A stretch of 64,000 nt of DNA from Ornithinimicrobium humiphilum (GCF_006716885.1 NZ_VFPU01000001.1:2356001-2420000), one strand, 5' to 3'. Positions 42,212 through 52,215 are shown, counted from the stretch's first letter. The notes: generated by a model not told the origin, from the letters alone. Translations and numbers: made by a program.

Positions 42212-45200
42212 ATGAGGGTCCACGTCACGGCCCCCGGGAGGGGGCGCCCACGGCACCTGGTCGTCACCGCGCCCGCGCACGCCACGACCGGCGAGCTGCA
42301 CGCCGTGCTCGGAGCCGAGGAGGCGCCGGCCGACCCGTCGGCACCGCTGCGCCACGGGTATGCCGTGCCCGGGCCGATGGCCGGGGAGCCCGCGAGCGCG
42401 GTGCGCCTCGTCGTCTCCGCGGGCCCGGACGCCGGCGCCTCGGTCAGCCTGCCGGCCGGCCGGGCCGTGACCGTCGGCCGCGCTCCCTCGTGCGACCTCG
42501 TCGTGCACGACGAGGCCCTCTCCCGGGCCCACGTGCAGGTCCGGCACGAGCGGTCCGGCGTGGTCGTGGAGGACCTCGGGTCGACCAACGGGCTGCGGTG
42601 GGAGTGTCCGGACGCTCACCCGCCGGAGGACCACGACAGCAAGGACCAGCAGGACGAGGTCGGACCGGCGGTCTCGACGGCCCCCTGGCCACCCGGTGCC
42701 ACCCTGGAGGTCGGGTCGAGCCGGCTCGTGCTCGTGCTGGAGCCGCTTCCACCCGTCTCCGGCCACGAGGAGGAGGGGCGGCTCGTCGTCACTCCCTGGC
42801 CGCGGCCGAGGGTGCCGGTCGAGGAGCGTCGTCTGGCCTCACCCGCACCACCGGTCCCCCGCGAGGTGCCTCGCCCGTCGGTCTGGGCGTGGACGCTGCC
42901 GCTGGTGGCCGCCGGCCTGCTCGCGGCGGTGCTGCGGACCCCGACGATGCTGCTGTTCGGCCTGATGGCCCCGGCCATGCTCCTGGGGCACCACCTGGGC
43001 GAGCGGCGCTCGGCGCGCCTCGACCACCGGACGGCGACGGACCGGCACCGGCGGGCGCTCGCCGACGTCCGGGCGGCGGCCGAGCAGGCCCGCCGCGACG
43101 AGCTCGTCCGTCTGCGGAGCGCCCACCCCGGACTGCTCGGCCCCGTCAGCGCCCTGCTCCCCCGCCCGACCGCGGGGTTGTGGTCGGACGCCGGCGGACC
43201 TCCGGTGACGGTGCTGGGCGAGGCGACCGCCCTGTCGCAGGTGAGCCTCGACGCGACGCCCCTGCGGCACCCCACGGCACCGCTCCCGCTCGACCTGTCC
43301 ACGCCCCTCGCGGTCGTCGGCCCCCGCCCGCTGCGGGACGCCCTCGCCCGCAGCCTGCTGCTGCAGGTCGCCTGCCGCCTCCCACCCTCCGAGCTGTCCA
43401 TCACGGTCGACCCCGACGCGACCCCCACCGACAGCTGGGACCTGCTGGCCTGGCTGCCGCACACCCGGCCGTCGACCGCCGACGTCACGGGGACGACCAT
43501 CGCCTGGCAGCGACCGGACGGGCTGCTCCTGCTCGACGACGTGACCGAGGCCCCGGCCGGGACCACCCAGGTCCTCCTGGGGGATGCCCGGACGGCCGTC
43601 CTGCGCCGCCCCGGTCGGGACGACGTCCGGTTCCGCCCCACCCTGCTGGGACTCCCTCTCGCGCGCCGCCTGGCCCGCACGCTCGCGGGTCTGACCGACC
43701 GTGCCCAAGGACCGGCAGCAGCGCCCTCCGGCGCGTCCCGTCTCGGTGACCTCCTCCCCTGGCCCACGACACCGGAGGACGTCCGACGCGCCTGGGCGTC
43801 CCCGTCCCGCTCGCTCGCGGTCCCGCTCGGGACGGACGAGCACGGCACGCCCTTCCTCGTCGATCTCGCCCGCGACGGCCCGCACGCCCTGGTCGCCGGG
43901 ACGACGGGCTCCGGCAAGTCCGAGCTGCTGCGCACCCTGGTCACGGGCCTGGCCCTGCGGCTACCGCCCTCGGAACTCTCCCTGCTCCTCCTCGACTACA
44001 AGGGTGGTTCCTCGCTCGGCGAGTGCGCCGCGCTGCCGCACACCACCGGGCTCGTCACCGACCTCGACCCCCACCTGGCCGAACGCGTGCTCGTGTCCCT
44101 GCGTGCGGAGCTCCACCGCCGCGAGGCCGTGCTCGCGCGGGTCGGCGCACGGGACGTGCGCGACCACGCCGGGCCGGACCTGCCCCGCCTGCTCGTCGTC
44201 ATCGACGAGTTCCGGGTGCTCGCCGAGGAGCTGCCGGACTTCCTCGGCGGGCTGGTCAGGCTGGCGGCCGTCGGACGCAGCCTCGGCGTCCACCTCGTGC
44301 TCGCCACCCAGCGCCCGGCCGGCGTCGTCTCGGCCGACCTGCGGGCCAACGTCAACCTGCGGATCGCGCTGCGGGTGCGGGACACGGCGGACAGCCTCGA
44401 CGTCGTGGAGGTGCCCGACGCCGCCGCCCTCCCCGAGCACAGCCCCGGCCTGGCGCTGCTGCGCACCGGCTCCGGGGCGCCACGGCAGGTCCGTGTCGCC
44501 CGGGTCGGGCCGGGTGCGCCACCCACCCGGGCGGAGTGGGAGGTCGACGAGGTCGACGGGGTATGGAGCGGCTGGCGGGCGCTGCACCGTCCCCCGGCGG
44601 CGGACGTGGCCGAGGACGGTCTGGGCGAGCTGCCTCGACTTCTGGCCGACGCCGCCGCGGGCGAGGGGCTCGCCGCCCGGCCCGTCTGGCAGGCACCGCT
44701 GCCGGATGTGATCCCGTTGGACACCCCGGGCGTCTGGGCGGTCGCCGACCGGCCCGACCAGCAGGGGCGTGAAGAGCTCCGCTGGGACGCCCGCTCGCAC
44801 CTCGGGGTGGTCGGGGCCGCCCGCAGCGGCCGGACGACCGCCGTGCGCGCCCTGCTGTCCGCGGCCGGACCGGTGTGGCTCTTCGTCCTCGACCCCGCCC
44901 GCGGCCTGGAAGGGACCGAGGTCGCGCGCCACCCGGGGCTGCGGGGCTGGGTGGGGCCGTCCGACCCGGCGCACGCCGTGCGGGTGCTCGAGGTCGTCGA
45001 CGACCTGGTCAGCGCGCGCCTGACCGCCGGCCCGGACCCGGACCGCGCACCGGTGGTGCTCGTGGTCGACGGCTGGGACCGCTTCCTGGACGCCTACGGC
45101 GAGCTCCGTCACGGGCGGGCTCGCGAGCTCGCCCTGCGGGTGCTGAGGGACGGGGCCGCCGCCGGGGTCGTGGTCCTCCTCACGGGTGACCGGTCCCTGC

Positions 45201-46015
45201 TCCTCGGCGCCGTGGCCGCAGGCCTCCCCGAGACCTGGGCGCTGGCCCTCCACCAGCCCGACGACCTCGCGCTGGCCGGGCTGCGCTCCTCCCAGATCCC
45301 CCGGCACCAGCCGCCCGGCCGGGCGGTCCGGCTCCGCGACGGGCTCCTCGCCCAGGTCGTGCTGCCGGCGGGCGACGGGCCCCAGCCGGGCCCGCCTCCC
45401 GGGACCGCGCCACCCCGGGTCGTGAGCCTGCCGGCATCCCGGCCTTCGGACGTCCCTCCCGGCACCTGGGCGTTGGGTGGTGACGAGGCCGAGCCCCTCC
45501 CTGCCCCCAGACCTCCCCTGCTGGTCGCGGGCCCACCGGGGTCAGGAGTCAGCACGGCCCTGGCGTCGCTCGCGCGACTCCTCCCCGGCCCCGGGCTCCG
45601 CATCGACGCGACGTCGCTGGGCGCCCCCGACGACCTGGCCCGCCGGCTCGAGGACCACGACGGGCCGGTCGTCGTCGACGACGCGCACCTGCTTGCCGGC
45701 AGCCCGGTCGAGGACGCGGTCCTGGCGTGGGCCGCGCGGGCCTCCGGTCCGCTCCTGGTGGGCGTCGAGCTCGAGGCCGCAGGCTCCGCCTTCCGCGGGC
45801 TCGTCCCACTGGTGGGCCGGCACCGACGAGGGCTCGTGCTCTCCCCCTCGACACCCACCCACGGCGGGGTGCTCGGCGTCAGGCTGCCCGTCGGCGACCG
45901 TCCGGTCCCCGGTCGCGGGGTGCTCGTCGAGGCCGGTCGGTGCACCCGTGTCCAGGTGCTCCCGCTCAGCCCTCCGGCGTCGGAGTCGACAGCCCCGTCC
46001 CCAGGCGGCCCATGA
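42212..46015 (+). CDS. FHA-domain FtsK/SpoIIIE protein with three ATPase modules (EssC/EccC-like)
   Basis: About 1267 residues. Order: an N-terminal region, an FHA domain (about 70-135; VGRAPSCDLVVHD, EDLGSTNG), two closely spaced membrane helices (about 220-260), then three FtsK-like ATPase modules. Module 1 is intact (Walker A GTTGSGKS near 560; VIDEF). Modules 2 and 3 have altered P-loops, GAARSGRTT (Lys to Arg, near 870) and GPPGSGVST (Lys to Val, near 1107). This is the plan of the EssC/EccC motor of type VII secretion, but no WXG100, EccB/D or mycosin gene is present. In-frame starts at 42185 (GTG) and 42203 are also possible. Confidence 0.85.
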   Translation: MRVHVTAPGRGRPRHLVVTAPAHATTGELHAVLGAEEAPADPSAPLRHGYAVPGPMAGEPASAVRLVVSAGPDAGASVSLPAGRAVTVGRAPSCDLVVHDEALSRAHVQVRHERSGVVVEDLGSTNGLRWECPDAHPPEDHDSKDQQDEVGPAVSTAPWPPGATLEVGSSRLVLVLEPLPPVSGHEEEGRLVVTPWPRPRVPVEERRLASPAPPVPREVPRPSVWAWTLPLVAAGLLAAVLRTPTMLLFGLMAPAMLLGHHLGERRSARLDHRTATDRHRRALADVRAAAEQARRDELVRLRSAHPGLLGPVSALLPRPTAGLWSDAGGPPVTVLGEATALSQVSLDATPLRHPTAPLPLDLSTPLAVVGPRPLRDALARSLLLQVACRLPPSELSITVDPDATPTDSWDLLAWLPHTRPSTADVTGTTIAWQRPDGLLLLDDVTEAPAGTTQVLLGDARTAVLRRPGRDDVRFRPTLLGLPLARRLARTLAGLTDRAQGPAAAPSGASRLGDLLPWPTTPEDVRRAWASPSRSLAVPLGTDEHGTPFLVDLARDGPHALVAGTTGSGKSELLRTLVTGLALRLPPSELSLLLLDYKGGSSLGECAALPHTTGLVTDLDPHLAERVLVSLRAELHRREAVLARVGARDVRDHAGPDLPRLLVVIDEFRVLAEELPDFLGGLVRLAAVGRSLGVHLVLATQRPAGVVSADLRANVNLRIALRVRDTADSLDVVEVPDAAALPEHSPGLALLRTGSGAPRQVRVARVGPGAPPTRAEWEVDEVDGVWSGWRALHRPPAADVAEDGLGELPRLLADAAAGEGLAARPVWQAPLPDVIPLDTPGVWAVADRPDQQGREELRWDARSHLGVVGAARSGRTTAVRALLSAAGPVWLFVLDPARGLEGTEVARHPGLRGWVGPSDPAHAVRVLEVVDDLVSARLTAGPDPDRAPVVLVVDGWDRFLDAYGELRHGRARELALRVLRDGAAAGVVVLLTGDRSLLLGAVAAGLPETWALALHQPDDLALAGLRSSQIPRHQPPGRAVRLRDGLLAQVVLPAGDGPQPGPPPGTAPPRVVSLPASRPSDVPPGTWALGGDEAEPLPAPRPPLLVAGPPGSGVSTALASLARLLPGPGLRIDATSLGAPDDLARRLEDHDGPVVVDDAHLLAGSPVEDAVLAWAARASGPLLVGVELEAAGSAFRGLVPLVGRHRRGLVLSPSTPTHGGVLGVRLPVGDRPVPGRGVLVEAGRCTRVQVLPLSPPASESTAPSPGGP

Positions 46016-46403
46016 GGAAGACCGAGACGACCGTCGACGCGCTGATCAGCACGACGAGGCTCGCCAGCCACCACGGGGCGAACTGGAACATCGCGATACC
46101 GAGCGGCACGAGCAGGAAGTTGAAGGCGATCGCGGGCGCCTGCGCGCGCGGATGCCGCATACCCAGGCCTTTGGCCGTGTAGAAGAGGCCGAGAACGAAG
46201 ACGAGGATCGTCACCACCGACATGATCACGACCATGAGGTCGGTGCCGTGGCCGAGCACCAGCTCGTAGACGTAGAAGAGCGCGATGCCGACCAGCACCA
46301 GCGCCTCGAGCCCGACCAGGGCCGTCGCGACGCGGGTGGCGAGCAGCTCGCGCGGCGTCGGCGCGCTGGGCGCGGTCGATCCCCCCGCCCCCGTAACGGT
46401 CAT
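45966..46403 (-). CDS. four-helix integral membrane protein, unknown function
   Basis: 145 residues with four hydrophobic segments (e.g. VGIALFYVYELVL, VVTILVFVLGLFYTA, ASLVVLISASTVVSVFLMG). I do not recognise a functional family; it looks like the small membrane proteins common in actinobacteria. Its last 50 bp overlap, tail to tail, the end of the FHA/FtsK gene. The GNAT gene stop overlaps its ATG (ATGA), so the two are co-translated. Confidence 0.7.
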   Translation of the reverse strand: MTVTGAGGSTAPSAPTPRELLATRVATALVGLEALVLVGIALFYVYELVLGHGTDLMVVIMSVVTILVFVLGLFYTAKGLGMRHPRAQAPAIAFNFLLVPLGIAMFQFAPWWLASLVVLISASTVVSVFLMGRLGTGLSTPTPEG

Positions 46404-47182
46404 GACCGTGATCTTCTCAACGAGCGCGTGTGCAGGCGGTGGGCCGTGCGGTAGCCGAGGGCGTCGTAGAGCCGCAGCGCCGCGGTGTTGTCGCTGTAGA
46501 CGCCCAACGTGCTCACCCCGGCCTCCTCGATCGCGGCCGTCGTCAGGCGCGCGGTGAGGAGGGCACCGATCCCCCGGCCGCGCTGCTCCTGCGCCACGAC
46601 GATCCCGGCCAGGTGCGGGATGCCCGAGGCCAGCTCGTGCACCGCCCCGACCCCGACGAGGTCGCCGTCGTCGACGACCCCCAGCCAGAGCGTCGCGTAG
46701 CCGCGACCCGGGTAGCCCTCGAACGAGAGGTTGTGCCGGAGCCCGAAGTCAGCGATCCGCTCGGCGTCCTCGACGTCGTCCAGCTCCACGAGCTCCACGC
46801 CCTCCACCACACGGTCGAGGACCGGCGTCTCACGCGTCCAGAGGAAGTCCCAGTGCCCCGAGCCGGAGGGGGCCAGCCCGCCCGGCACCTCCAGCGACCG
46901 CCCCGGCAGGGTCGAGAACCACTCGACGGACACGCCCTGCTCGTCGGCGAGGGCGGCGAGCACCGCGAGCGCCTCGGACTCGGCACGCTCCGGGCTCCCG
47001 GGGGCCACGACGGCGGTCCCGCCCCAGTGGCCGGAGGGGCGCCACGGACCCACGCAGGCCCAGCCGTCCTCCCCCGCGACGGCGAGCAGCTCGGAGGACG
47101 TCGCCCACCGGACCCACGGGTCCTGGGCGCTCAGCTCGAGCAGCTGCGTCCGGTCGACCTGGGCCCACGTCACGCCGAACAC
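46400..47182 (-). CDS. GNAT-family N-acetyltransferase
   Basis: 260 residues. The C-terminal half (about 125-255) is a GNAT domain with the acetyl-CoA loop QRGRGIGALL and a NTAALRLYDALGYR ending. The N-terminal half is a degenerate GNAT-like partner, a tandem arrangement common in actinobacteria. Target unknown. GTG 47182. Confidence 0.85.
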   Translation of the reverse strand: MFGVTWAQVDRTQLLELSAQDPWVRWATSSELLAVAGEDGWACVGPWRPSGHWGGTAVVAPGSPERAESEALAVLAALADEQGVSVEWFSTLPGRSLEVPGGLAPSGSGHWDFLWTRETPVLDRVVEGVELVELDDVEDAERIADFGLRHNLSFEGYPGRGYATLWLGVVDDGDLVGVGAVHELASGIPHLAGIVVAQEQRGRGIGALLTARLTTAAIEEAGVSTLGVYSDNTAALRLYDALGYRTAHRLHTRSLRRSRS

Positions 47183-47291
47183 TGTGCCACACGGGGCACC
47201 CCCGTCGGGCAGCCGGATCCGCCGTCGGAGGCCGCACCGGACGGGCGGGGTGGCACAGGGAGGGGCCAGGGTCCGAGGTTAGGGTTTTCCC

Positions 47292-47840
47292 GTGACCTCG
47301 GCGAAGCGCCTCGTGCTCGAGACCCTCGGGTGGGTGCTTCTGGCGGCCGGTGTGCTGGCCCTCTTCCTCCCCGGCCCCGGGATGCTCCTCATCCTGTCCG
47401 GGCTCGTCGTGCTGTCCACGCAGTACCACTGGGCGCGGCGGCTCACCGAGCCGGTCAAGGTCAAGGCCTGGCTGGCCGCGGTCGAGAGCGTGGAGACCAA
47501 GCGCCGCATCGTGCTGTCCGCCCTGGGCGCCCTGAGCCTGGCGGCCATCGGCGTCTTGTGGATCTGGTCACCGCCCGCCCCCGCCTGGTGGGTCCTCGAC
47601 GACGCCTGGTGGCTCTTCGGCGGCGCGGTCGTCGGGGGCACCCTCATCGGCTCCAGCGTCCTGGGCCTGGGCCTGCTGATCTTCTCGGTCGTGCGCTTCC
47701 GCGGACGTCCCGCGGCCGTCGCGCACGTCATGCGCATGCAGACCGACTACAAGGTGCGCGTCGCGCGCCGCAAGGTGGCCCACCGCCGGCTCAACCGGCG
47801 CACCGGCCGCCGCGACCGCTTCTGGCACGGGCACCTCTAA
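47292..47840 (+). CDS. PGPGW / TIGR02611-type membrane protein
   Basis: 182 residues. The FLPGPGMLLILSGLVVL hairpin near the N-terminus defines the PGPGW transmembrane family; further hydrophobic segments follow at about 75-90 and 105-135, with a strongly basic C-terminal tail. Function unknown. GTG 47292 is 7 bp after TAGGGT, suggesting a leaderless transcript. Confidence 0.8.
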   Translation: MTSAKRLVLETLGWVLLAAGVLALFLPGPGMLLILSGLVVLSTQYHWARRLTEPVKVKAWLAAVESVETKRRIVLSALGALSLAAIGVLWIWSPPAPAWWVLDDAWWLFGGAVVGGTLIGSSVLGLGLLIFSVVRFRGRPAAVAHVMRMQTDYKVRVARRKVAHRRLNRRTGRRDRFWHGHL

Positions 47841-47847
47841 CCGGTGC

Positions 47848-47878
47848 TTGACCCTCACCCTGGTGCAGACCCCAGGCT
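47848..47878 (+). promoter_or_regulatory. MerR-type promoter with 19-bp spacer
   Basis: TTGACC (47848-47853), a 19-bp spacer containing CTCACC-TGGTG, then a weak -10 CAGGCT (47873-47878). The overlong spacer is the hallmark of promoters twisted open by MerR-family activators. The ATG at 47885 would be at or next to the transcription start, suggesting autoregulation. Confidence 0.55.
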
Positions 47879-47884
47879 GAGGTC

Positions 47885-48886
47885 ATGACCGACGTCCCCC
47901 GCCTGCTCTCCATCGGCGAGCTCTCCCGCGCCAGCGGCATCAGCGTGAGCGCGCTCCGCTTCTACGATCGCACCGGAGTGCTCGCCCCCGCCGACGTCGA
48001 GCCGGCCACGGGCTACCGGCGCTACCTGCCCTCGCAGGTGGCGCAGGCACGGCTGCTCGCCGGTATGCGGCGGGTCCAGATGCCGGTCGCCGAGATGGCC
48101 GCCGCGCTCGAGGCGGTGCGGACCGGCGACGTCGGGACGGCCGACGACCTGCTCACCGCCCACCTCGACCGCCTCGAGACCGGCCTGCAGCAGGCGCGCG
48201 CCCAGGTCGCGCAGCTGCGGGCCGCGGTGGCCGACGGCACCCCGCCCCTGCCGGAGGACGCTCCCGTCGCCGGCGTCCCGGCCGCGACCCTGCTCGCCAA
48301 CCTGGCCGCGGTCCGGCACGCGGTCAGCACCGACCCCGACCTGCCCGCCCTCCAGGGGGTGCTGGTCGAGGTCGGTGACGGGCTGACGCTGGTGGCGACC
48401 GACCGCTACCGCATGGTCGTCGCCGGCCCGTGGCGCCGGAGCTCGATCAACACCACCCCGGGGTCGGTGCTCCTGCCTGCCGAGGAGGCCGACCGGCTCG
48501 CGTCCTGGCTCCGCGGCCGGGACTGCTCGCTGGAGGTCTCGGTCGAGGACGACCACCTCGTCGTGAGCGCCGACGACGACGAGCTGCGGCTGACGGGCAT
48601 GGACGAGCCCTATCCCGACTACCGCGCGGTGCTCGACCACGGCGGGGCGGACCGCCCGGTCGACGGCGCCGCGCTGCAGGCCGCCCTGGCCGGGACCGAC
48701 CGGCTCGTCGACCTCGACGGGCTGACGGTCGACCGGGACTACCTGTGGCAGGCGGTGGGCGCCGTCCCCGACGGCCGCGTCATGCTGCCCGCCGAGGGCG
48801 TCCTGGCCCCGCTCGTGGTGCGCTCCCCCGACGAGGACGACGTGCTCGCGCTCGTCATGCCGGTGCTGCGGCAGGAGCAGCCGTGA
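47885..48886 (+). CDS. MerR-family regulator fused to a DNA-polymerase-III-beta-like (sliding clamp) domain
   Basis: 333 residues. Residues 7-75 are a MerR winged helix (SIGELSRASGISVSALRFYDRTGVL, TGYRRY) and about 80-115 the dimerisation coiled coil. From about residue 130 the protein resembles part of DnaN: LQGVLVEVGDGLTLVATDRYRMVV is the typical clamp strand-helix pattern, followed by a second clamp-like repeat ending in VMLPAEGVLAPLVVRSP. MerR regulators normally sense ligands with this region, so the clamp-like fold may be an effector or protein-interaction domain. The Cys-rich gene follows with GTGA overlap. Confidence 0.82.
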   Translation: MTDVPRLLSIGELSRASGISVSALRFYDRTGVLAPADVEPATGYRRYLPSQVAQARLLAGMRRVQMPVAEMAAALEAVRTGDVGTADDLLTAHLDRLETGLQQARAQVAQLRAAVADGTPPLPEDAPVAGVPAATLLANLAAVRHAVSTDPDLPALQGVLVEVGDGLTLVATDRYRMVVAGPWRRSSINTTPGSVLLPAEEADRLASWLRGRDCSLEVSVEDDHLVVSADDDELRLTGMDEPYPDYRAVLDHGGADRPVDGAALQAALAGTDRLVDLDGLTVDRDYLWQAVGAVPDGRVMLPAEGVLAPLVVRSPDEDDVLALVMPVLRQEQP

Positions 48887-49161
48887 GCGTCCTGATGCAC
48901 CTGTGCCGCACCTGCCGGCACCGCGCCACCTCCCACGACGGTGGTGACCGCGGCTACAGCGGGTGCCGCTGCTGCCTGGGCGCCGGCGACATCGACCCAC
49001 GACCCGTCCTCGTGGCGACCTTCACCAGCCCGGGCGGGCGCCCCGAGCCGCTCTACCCGCCGGGCACGCTCTGGAACGCCGGCACCATGCACCGGCTGAC
49101 GCTGTGCGCCTGCGTGGCGTGCCACGAGGAGCACGCCCGGCTGGCGCAGCGGGCGGGCTGA
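48883..49161 (+). CDS. small cysteine-rich protein, translationally coupled to the MerR fusion
   Basis: 92 residues with Cys pairs CRTC, CRCC and CACVAC plus several histidines (LMHLCRTCRHRATSHDGG), which could bind one or two zinc ions. No family recognised. GTG 48883 overlaps the MerR-fusion stop (GTGA), making a functional partnership likely. Confidence 0.65.
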   Translation: MSVLMHLCRTCRHRATSHDGGDRGYSGCRCCLGAGDIDPRPVLVATFTSPGGRPEPLYPPGTLWNAGTMHRLTLCACVACHEEHARLAQRAG

Positions 49162-49225
49162 GGCGGGGCGGGCAGGCCCGTCCTTCGGGGGAGGAACGCG
49201 GGGTATGCCGCCGCGTCCCGTCGGC

Positions 49226-50551
49226 TCAGCGTGCGACCTGGTAGCGCACGAAGGCCGGCACCGCGAGGGCTGCGACGATCACGAGGACCACGACCAGGAG
49301 GCCGCCGCCCGCGGTGGCGACGCCGGGGCCGAGCGCCGAGCCGGCACCGCCGTGGACCACGTCGGCGATCCGCGGACCCCCGACCACCACGACGAAGAAG
49401 ACTCCCTGCAGCCGCCCGCGGACGTCGTCCTCGGCAGCCTCCTGCAGCATCGTCGAGCGGAAGGCGGCCGAGGCCATGTCGGCCGCGCCGGCGACCGCGA
49501 GCGCGGCGACCGCCAGGACGAGCAGCACCTGCAGGGCCGGCGTGCCCTCGAGGCCGCGCTGGCCCAGCTGCACCGAGCCGTCGACGCGCCCGGCCGCCAG
49601 GAAGACCAGCCCCGCGCCCCCGATCCCCAGCCCCCAGACGACGACCGAGACGATCACGGCCAGCCCCTGGCGACGCACCCGCGAGACCCAGCCGGAGAAG
49701 ACGCCGCCGAGCGCGGCCCCGAGCGGGATGGCGGCCATGAGGAGCGCGAAGGCGATGCCACCCTCGAGCGGACCACCGAAGACCTCATGCCCCACCTGCG
49801 GGAAGAGGGCCCGCGGCATGCCGAAGACCATCGCGATGAGGTCGACCACGAAGCTCATCAGCAGCACGGTGTGCAGGCGCAGGTAGCGCAGCCCGTCGAG
49901 CACGTGCCCCAGGCCCACCCGCCCCGTCGCGACCGTGGTCGGGGGCATGGCCGGCAGCCGCACCACGGCCCACAGGGTGGCGAGGAGGAGCACGGTGTCG
50001 GCGGCGTAGAGGGCCGCGTAGCCCAGGACCGGGATGAGCGCGCCGCCGGCCAACGGGCCGGCGATCGCGCCGAACTGCATCACCGTCATGTTCAGGGCGT
50101 TGCCGGCGGGCAGCTGCTCGGGTGGGATGAGTCGCGGCAGGATCGCCGCGCGGGCCGGCTGGTTGAGGGCGAAGAAGGCCTGCTGGAGCGCGAGGATCCC
50201 CAGCAGGAGCCACACGTTGCGGAGGTCGAGGACCGCCTGCAGGCAGAAGAGCGCGCTGGCGGCGATGATGCCTGTCGTCGTGACCACCAGCAACCGCCGC
50301 CGGTCCATGTGGTCGGCCAGCGCTCCGCCGTAGAGCCCGCCGACGACGAGCGGGACGAGGGCGAACAGACCGGCGACCCCGACCATCGCCGAGCTCCGCG
50401 TGATGGCGTAGATCTGCGCGGGGACCGCGACGACCGTCAGCTGCGCGCCGATGACCGTGACGATGTTGGCCAGCCAGAGCCGCCGGAAGTGCGGATTCTG
50501 CAGCGGCCGGGTGTCGGCGAAGGTGGCACGCGCGCGTGCGCGGAGGCCCAC
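49226..50551 (-). CDS. major facilitator superfamily transporter
   Basis: 441 residues and about 11-12 hydrophobic segments. The MFS loop 2-3 motif appears as GGALADHMDRRRLL. The pattern matches the actinobacterial enterobactin-exporter/EntS-like (DHA3) group that exports drugs or siderophores. GTG 50551 lies 14 bp after the miaB stop, so it is probably co-transcribed. Substrate unknown. Confidence 0.85.
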   Translation of the reverse strand: MGLRARARATFADTRPLQNPHFRRLWLANIVTVIGAQLTVVAVPAQIYAITRSSAMVGVAGLFALVPLVVGGLYGGALADHMDRRRLLVVTTTGIIAASALFCLQAVLDLRNVWLLLGILALQQAFFALNQPARAAILPRLIPPEQLPAGNALNMTVMQFGAIAGPLAGGALIPVLGYAALYAADTVLLLATLWAVVRLPAMPPTTVATGRVGLGHVLDGLRYLRLHTVLLMSFVVDLIAMVFGMPRALFPQVGHEVFGGPLEGGIAFALLMAAIPLGAALGGVFSGWVSRVRRQGLAVIVSVVVWGLGIGGAGLVFLAAGRVDGSVQLGQRGLEGTPALQVLLVLAVAALAVAGAADMASAAFRSTMLQEAAEDDVRGRLQGVFFVVVVGGPRIADVVHGGAGSALGPGVATAGGGLLVVVLVIVAALAVPAFVRYQVAR

Positions 50552-50564
50552 AGCCAGGCCGTGG

Positions 50565-52097
50565 TCAGTCGGTCGGGCAGCAGGCGACCGCGGCCACCTC
50601 GCGCTGCGGCGGCGCGCCGATGCTCGGGATGCCGAGGCTCACGGCCGGCTTGCGCTTCACGCCCGGCGTCGCGCCCTCCTGGAGCGCCTCCCAGGCGTCG
50701 CCGCCGCGGGTGCGGCGCACGGCATACACCCCGCCCTGGACGCCGGAGTCGGCGATCAGGTGGTGCGGGGCGCCGTAGGTGACGGCCACGGTGACGACGT
50801 CGCCGGGGCGCGGACGCTCCGCACCCGGCGGCACGGCGAAGTGGACGAGCCTGTTGTCGCGGGCGCGGCCGGACAGGCGCTCGGTCTCGGCGTCCTTGCG
50901 GCCCTCGCCGGGCGCGACGAGCACCTCGACCTCGCGGCCCTCGAGCTCGCGGTTGCCGGCCCAGGAGACCTCCTCCTGGACGGCGATGAGCCGGTCGAAG
51001 CGCTCCTGCACGACCTCCTTGGGCACCTGGCCCTCCATCTCGGCCGCAGGGGTGCCGGGGCGGATGGAGTACTGGAAGGTGAAGGCGCTGGAGAAGCGGG
51101 AGGCTCGGACGACGTCGAGGGTGTCCTGGAAGTCCTCCTCGGTCTCGCCCGGGAAACCGACGATGAGGTCGGTGGTGATCGCGGCGTCGGGGATCTGCGC
51201 ACGGACACGGTCGAGGATCCCGAGGAACTTCTCGCTGCGGTAGGAGCGGCGCATCGCCCGCAGCACACGGTCGGAGCCGGACTGCAGCGGCATGTGCAGG
51301 CTCGGCATGACGTTGGGGGTCTCGGCCATCGCGGCGATGACGTCGTCGGTGAAGGCCGCCGGGTGCGGGCTGGTGAAGCGCACCCGCTCCAGGCCCTCGA
51401 TCTCGCCGCAGGCGCGCAGCAGCTTGCCGAAGGCGAGCCGGTCGCCGAACTCCACGCCGTAGGTGTTGACGTTCTGGCCCAGCAGGGTCACCTCGACGAC
51501 GCCCTGGGCGACGAGCGCCTCGATCTCGGCGAGGATCTCGCCCGGTCGGCGGTCCTTCTCCTTGCCGCGCAGGCTCGGCACGATGCAGAACGTGCAGGTG
51601 TTGTTGCAGCCGACGGAGATCGACACCCAGGCGGCGTAGGCCGAGTCGCGCCGGGTCGGCAGCGTGGAGGGGAATACCTCCAGGGACTCGAGGATCTCGA
51701 CCTCGGCCGCCTTGTTGTGGCGGGCGCGGTCGAGCAGCGCCGGCAGCGAGCCGACGTTGTGCGTGCCGAAGACGACGTCGACCCACGGCGCGCGCGCGAC
51801 GATCGTCGAGCGGTCCTTCTGCGCGAGGCAGCCGCCGACGGCGATCTGCATGTCGGGGTTCTTCAGCTTGGCGGGGCGCAGCTGGCCGAGGTTGCCGTAG
51901 AGCTTGTTGGAGGCGTTCTCGCGGACGGCGCAGGTGTTGAACACCACGACGTCGGCGACCTCGGGACGCTCCCCCTCGGGCAGGCTGGACAGTTCGACGT
52001 AGCCCGCCGTCTCGAGCAGGCCGGCGAGCCGCTCGGAGTCGTGCACGTTCATCTGGCAGCCGTGCGTGCGCACGTCGTAGGTCTTGGTGGTGTTCAT
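50565..52097 (-). CDS. miaB: tRNA-2-methylthio-N6-dimethylallyladenosine synthase
   Basis: 510 residues. UPF0004 domain with three cysteines for the auxiliary cluster ([21 protein letters not shown]), radical-SAM CxxxCxxC motif (CNNTCTFC) and a C-terminal TRAM domain (about 385-445). It adds the 2-methylthio group to A37 of tRNAs reading UNN codons. ATG 52097 is the family start; the C-terminal tail is about 50 residues longer than E. coli MiaB, a usual actinobacterial feature. Confidence 0.95.
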   Translation of the reverse strand: MNTTKTYDVRTHGCQMNVHDSERLAGLLETAGYVELSSLPEGERPEVADVVVFNTCAVRENASNKLYGNLGQLRPAKLKNPDMQIAVGGCLAQKDRSTIVARAPWVDVVFGTHNVGSLPALLDRARHNKAAEVEILESLEVFPSTLPTRRDSAYAAWVSISVGCNNTCTFCIVPSLRGKEKDRRPGEILAEIEALVAQGVVEVTLLGQNVNTYGVEFGDRLAFGKLLRACGEIEGLERVRFTSPHPAAFTDDVIAAMAETPNVMPSLHMPLQSGSDRVLRAMRRSYRSEKFLGILDRVRAQIPDAAITTDLIVGFPGETEEDFQDTLDVVRASRFSSAFTFQYSIRPGTPAAEMEGQVPKEVVQERFDRLIAVQEEVSWAGNRELEGREVEVLVAPGEGRKDAETERLSGRARDNRLVHFAVPPGAERPRPGDVVTVAVTYGAPHHLIADSGVQGGVYAVRRTRGGDAWEALQEGATPGVKRKPAVSLGIPSIGAPPQREVAAVACCPTD

Positions 52098-52215
52098 CGC
52101 ACCCTCAAGGGTAATGCCGCCCGGACGTGTCGTCGTCCTCCTCACAGCGCGGATCCCCTACCGGTCGTAGGATGAGGTCACCCCAGGAAAGCACCTTCTG
52201 AAGGAGGGGCGAACC

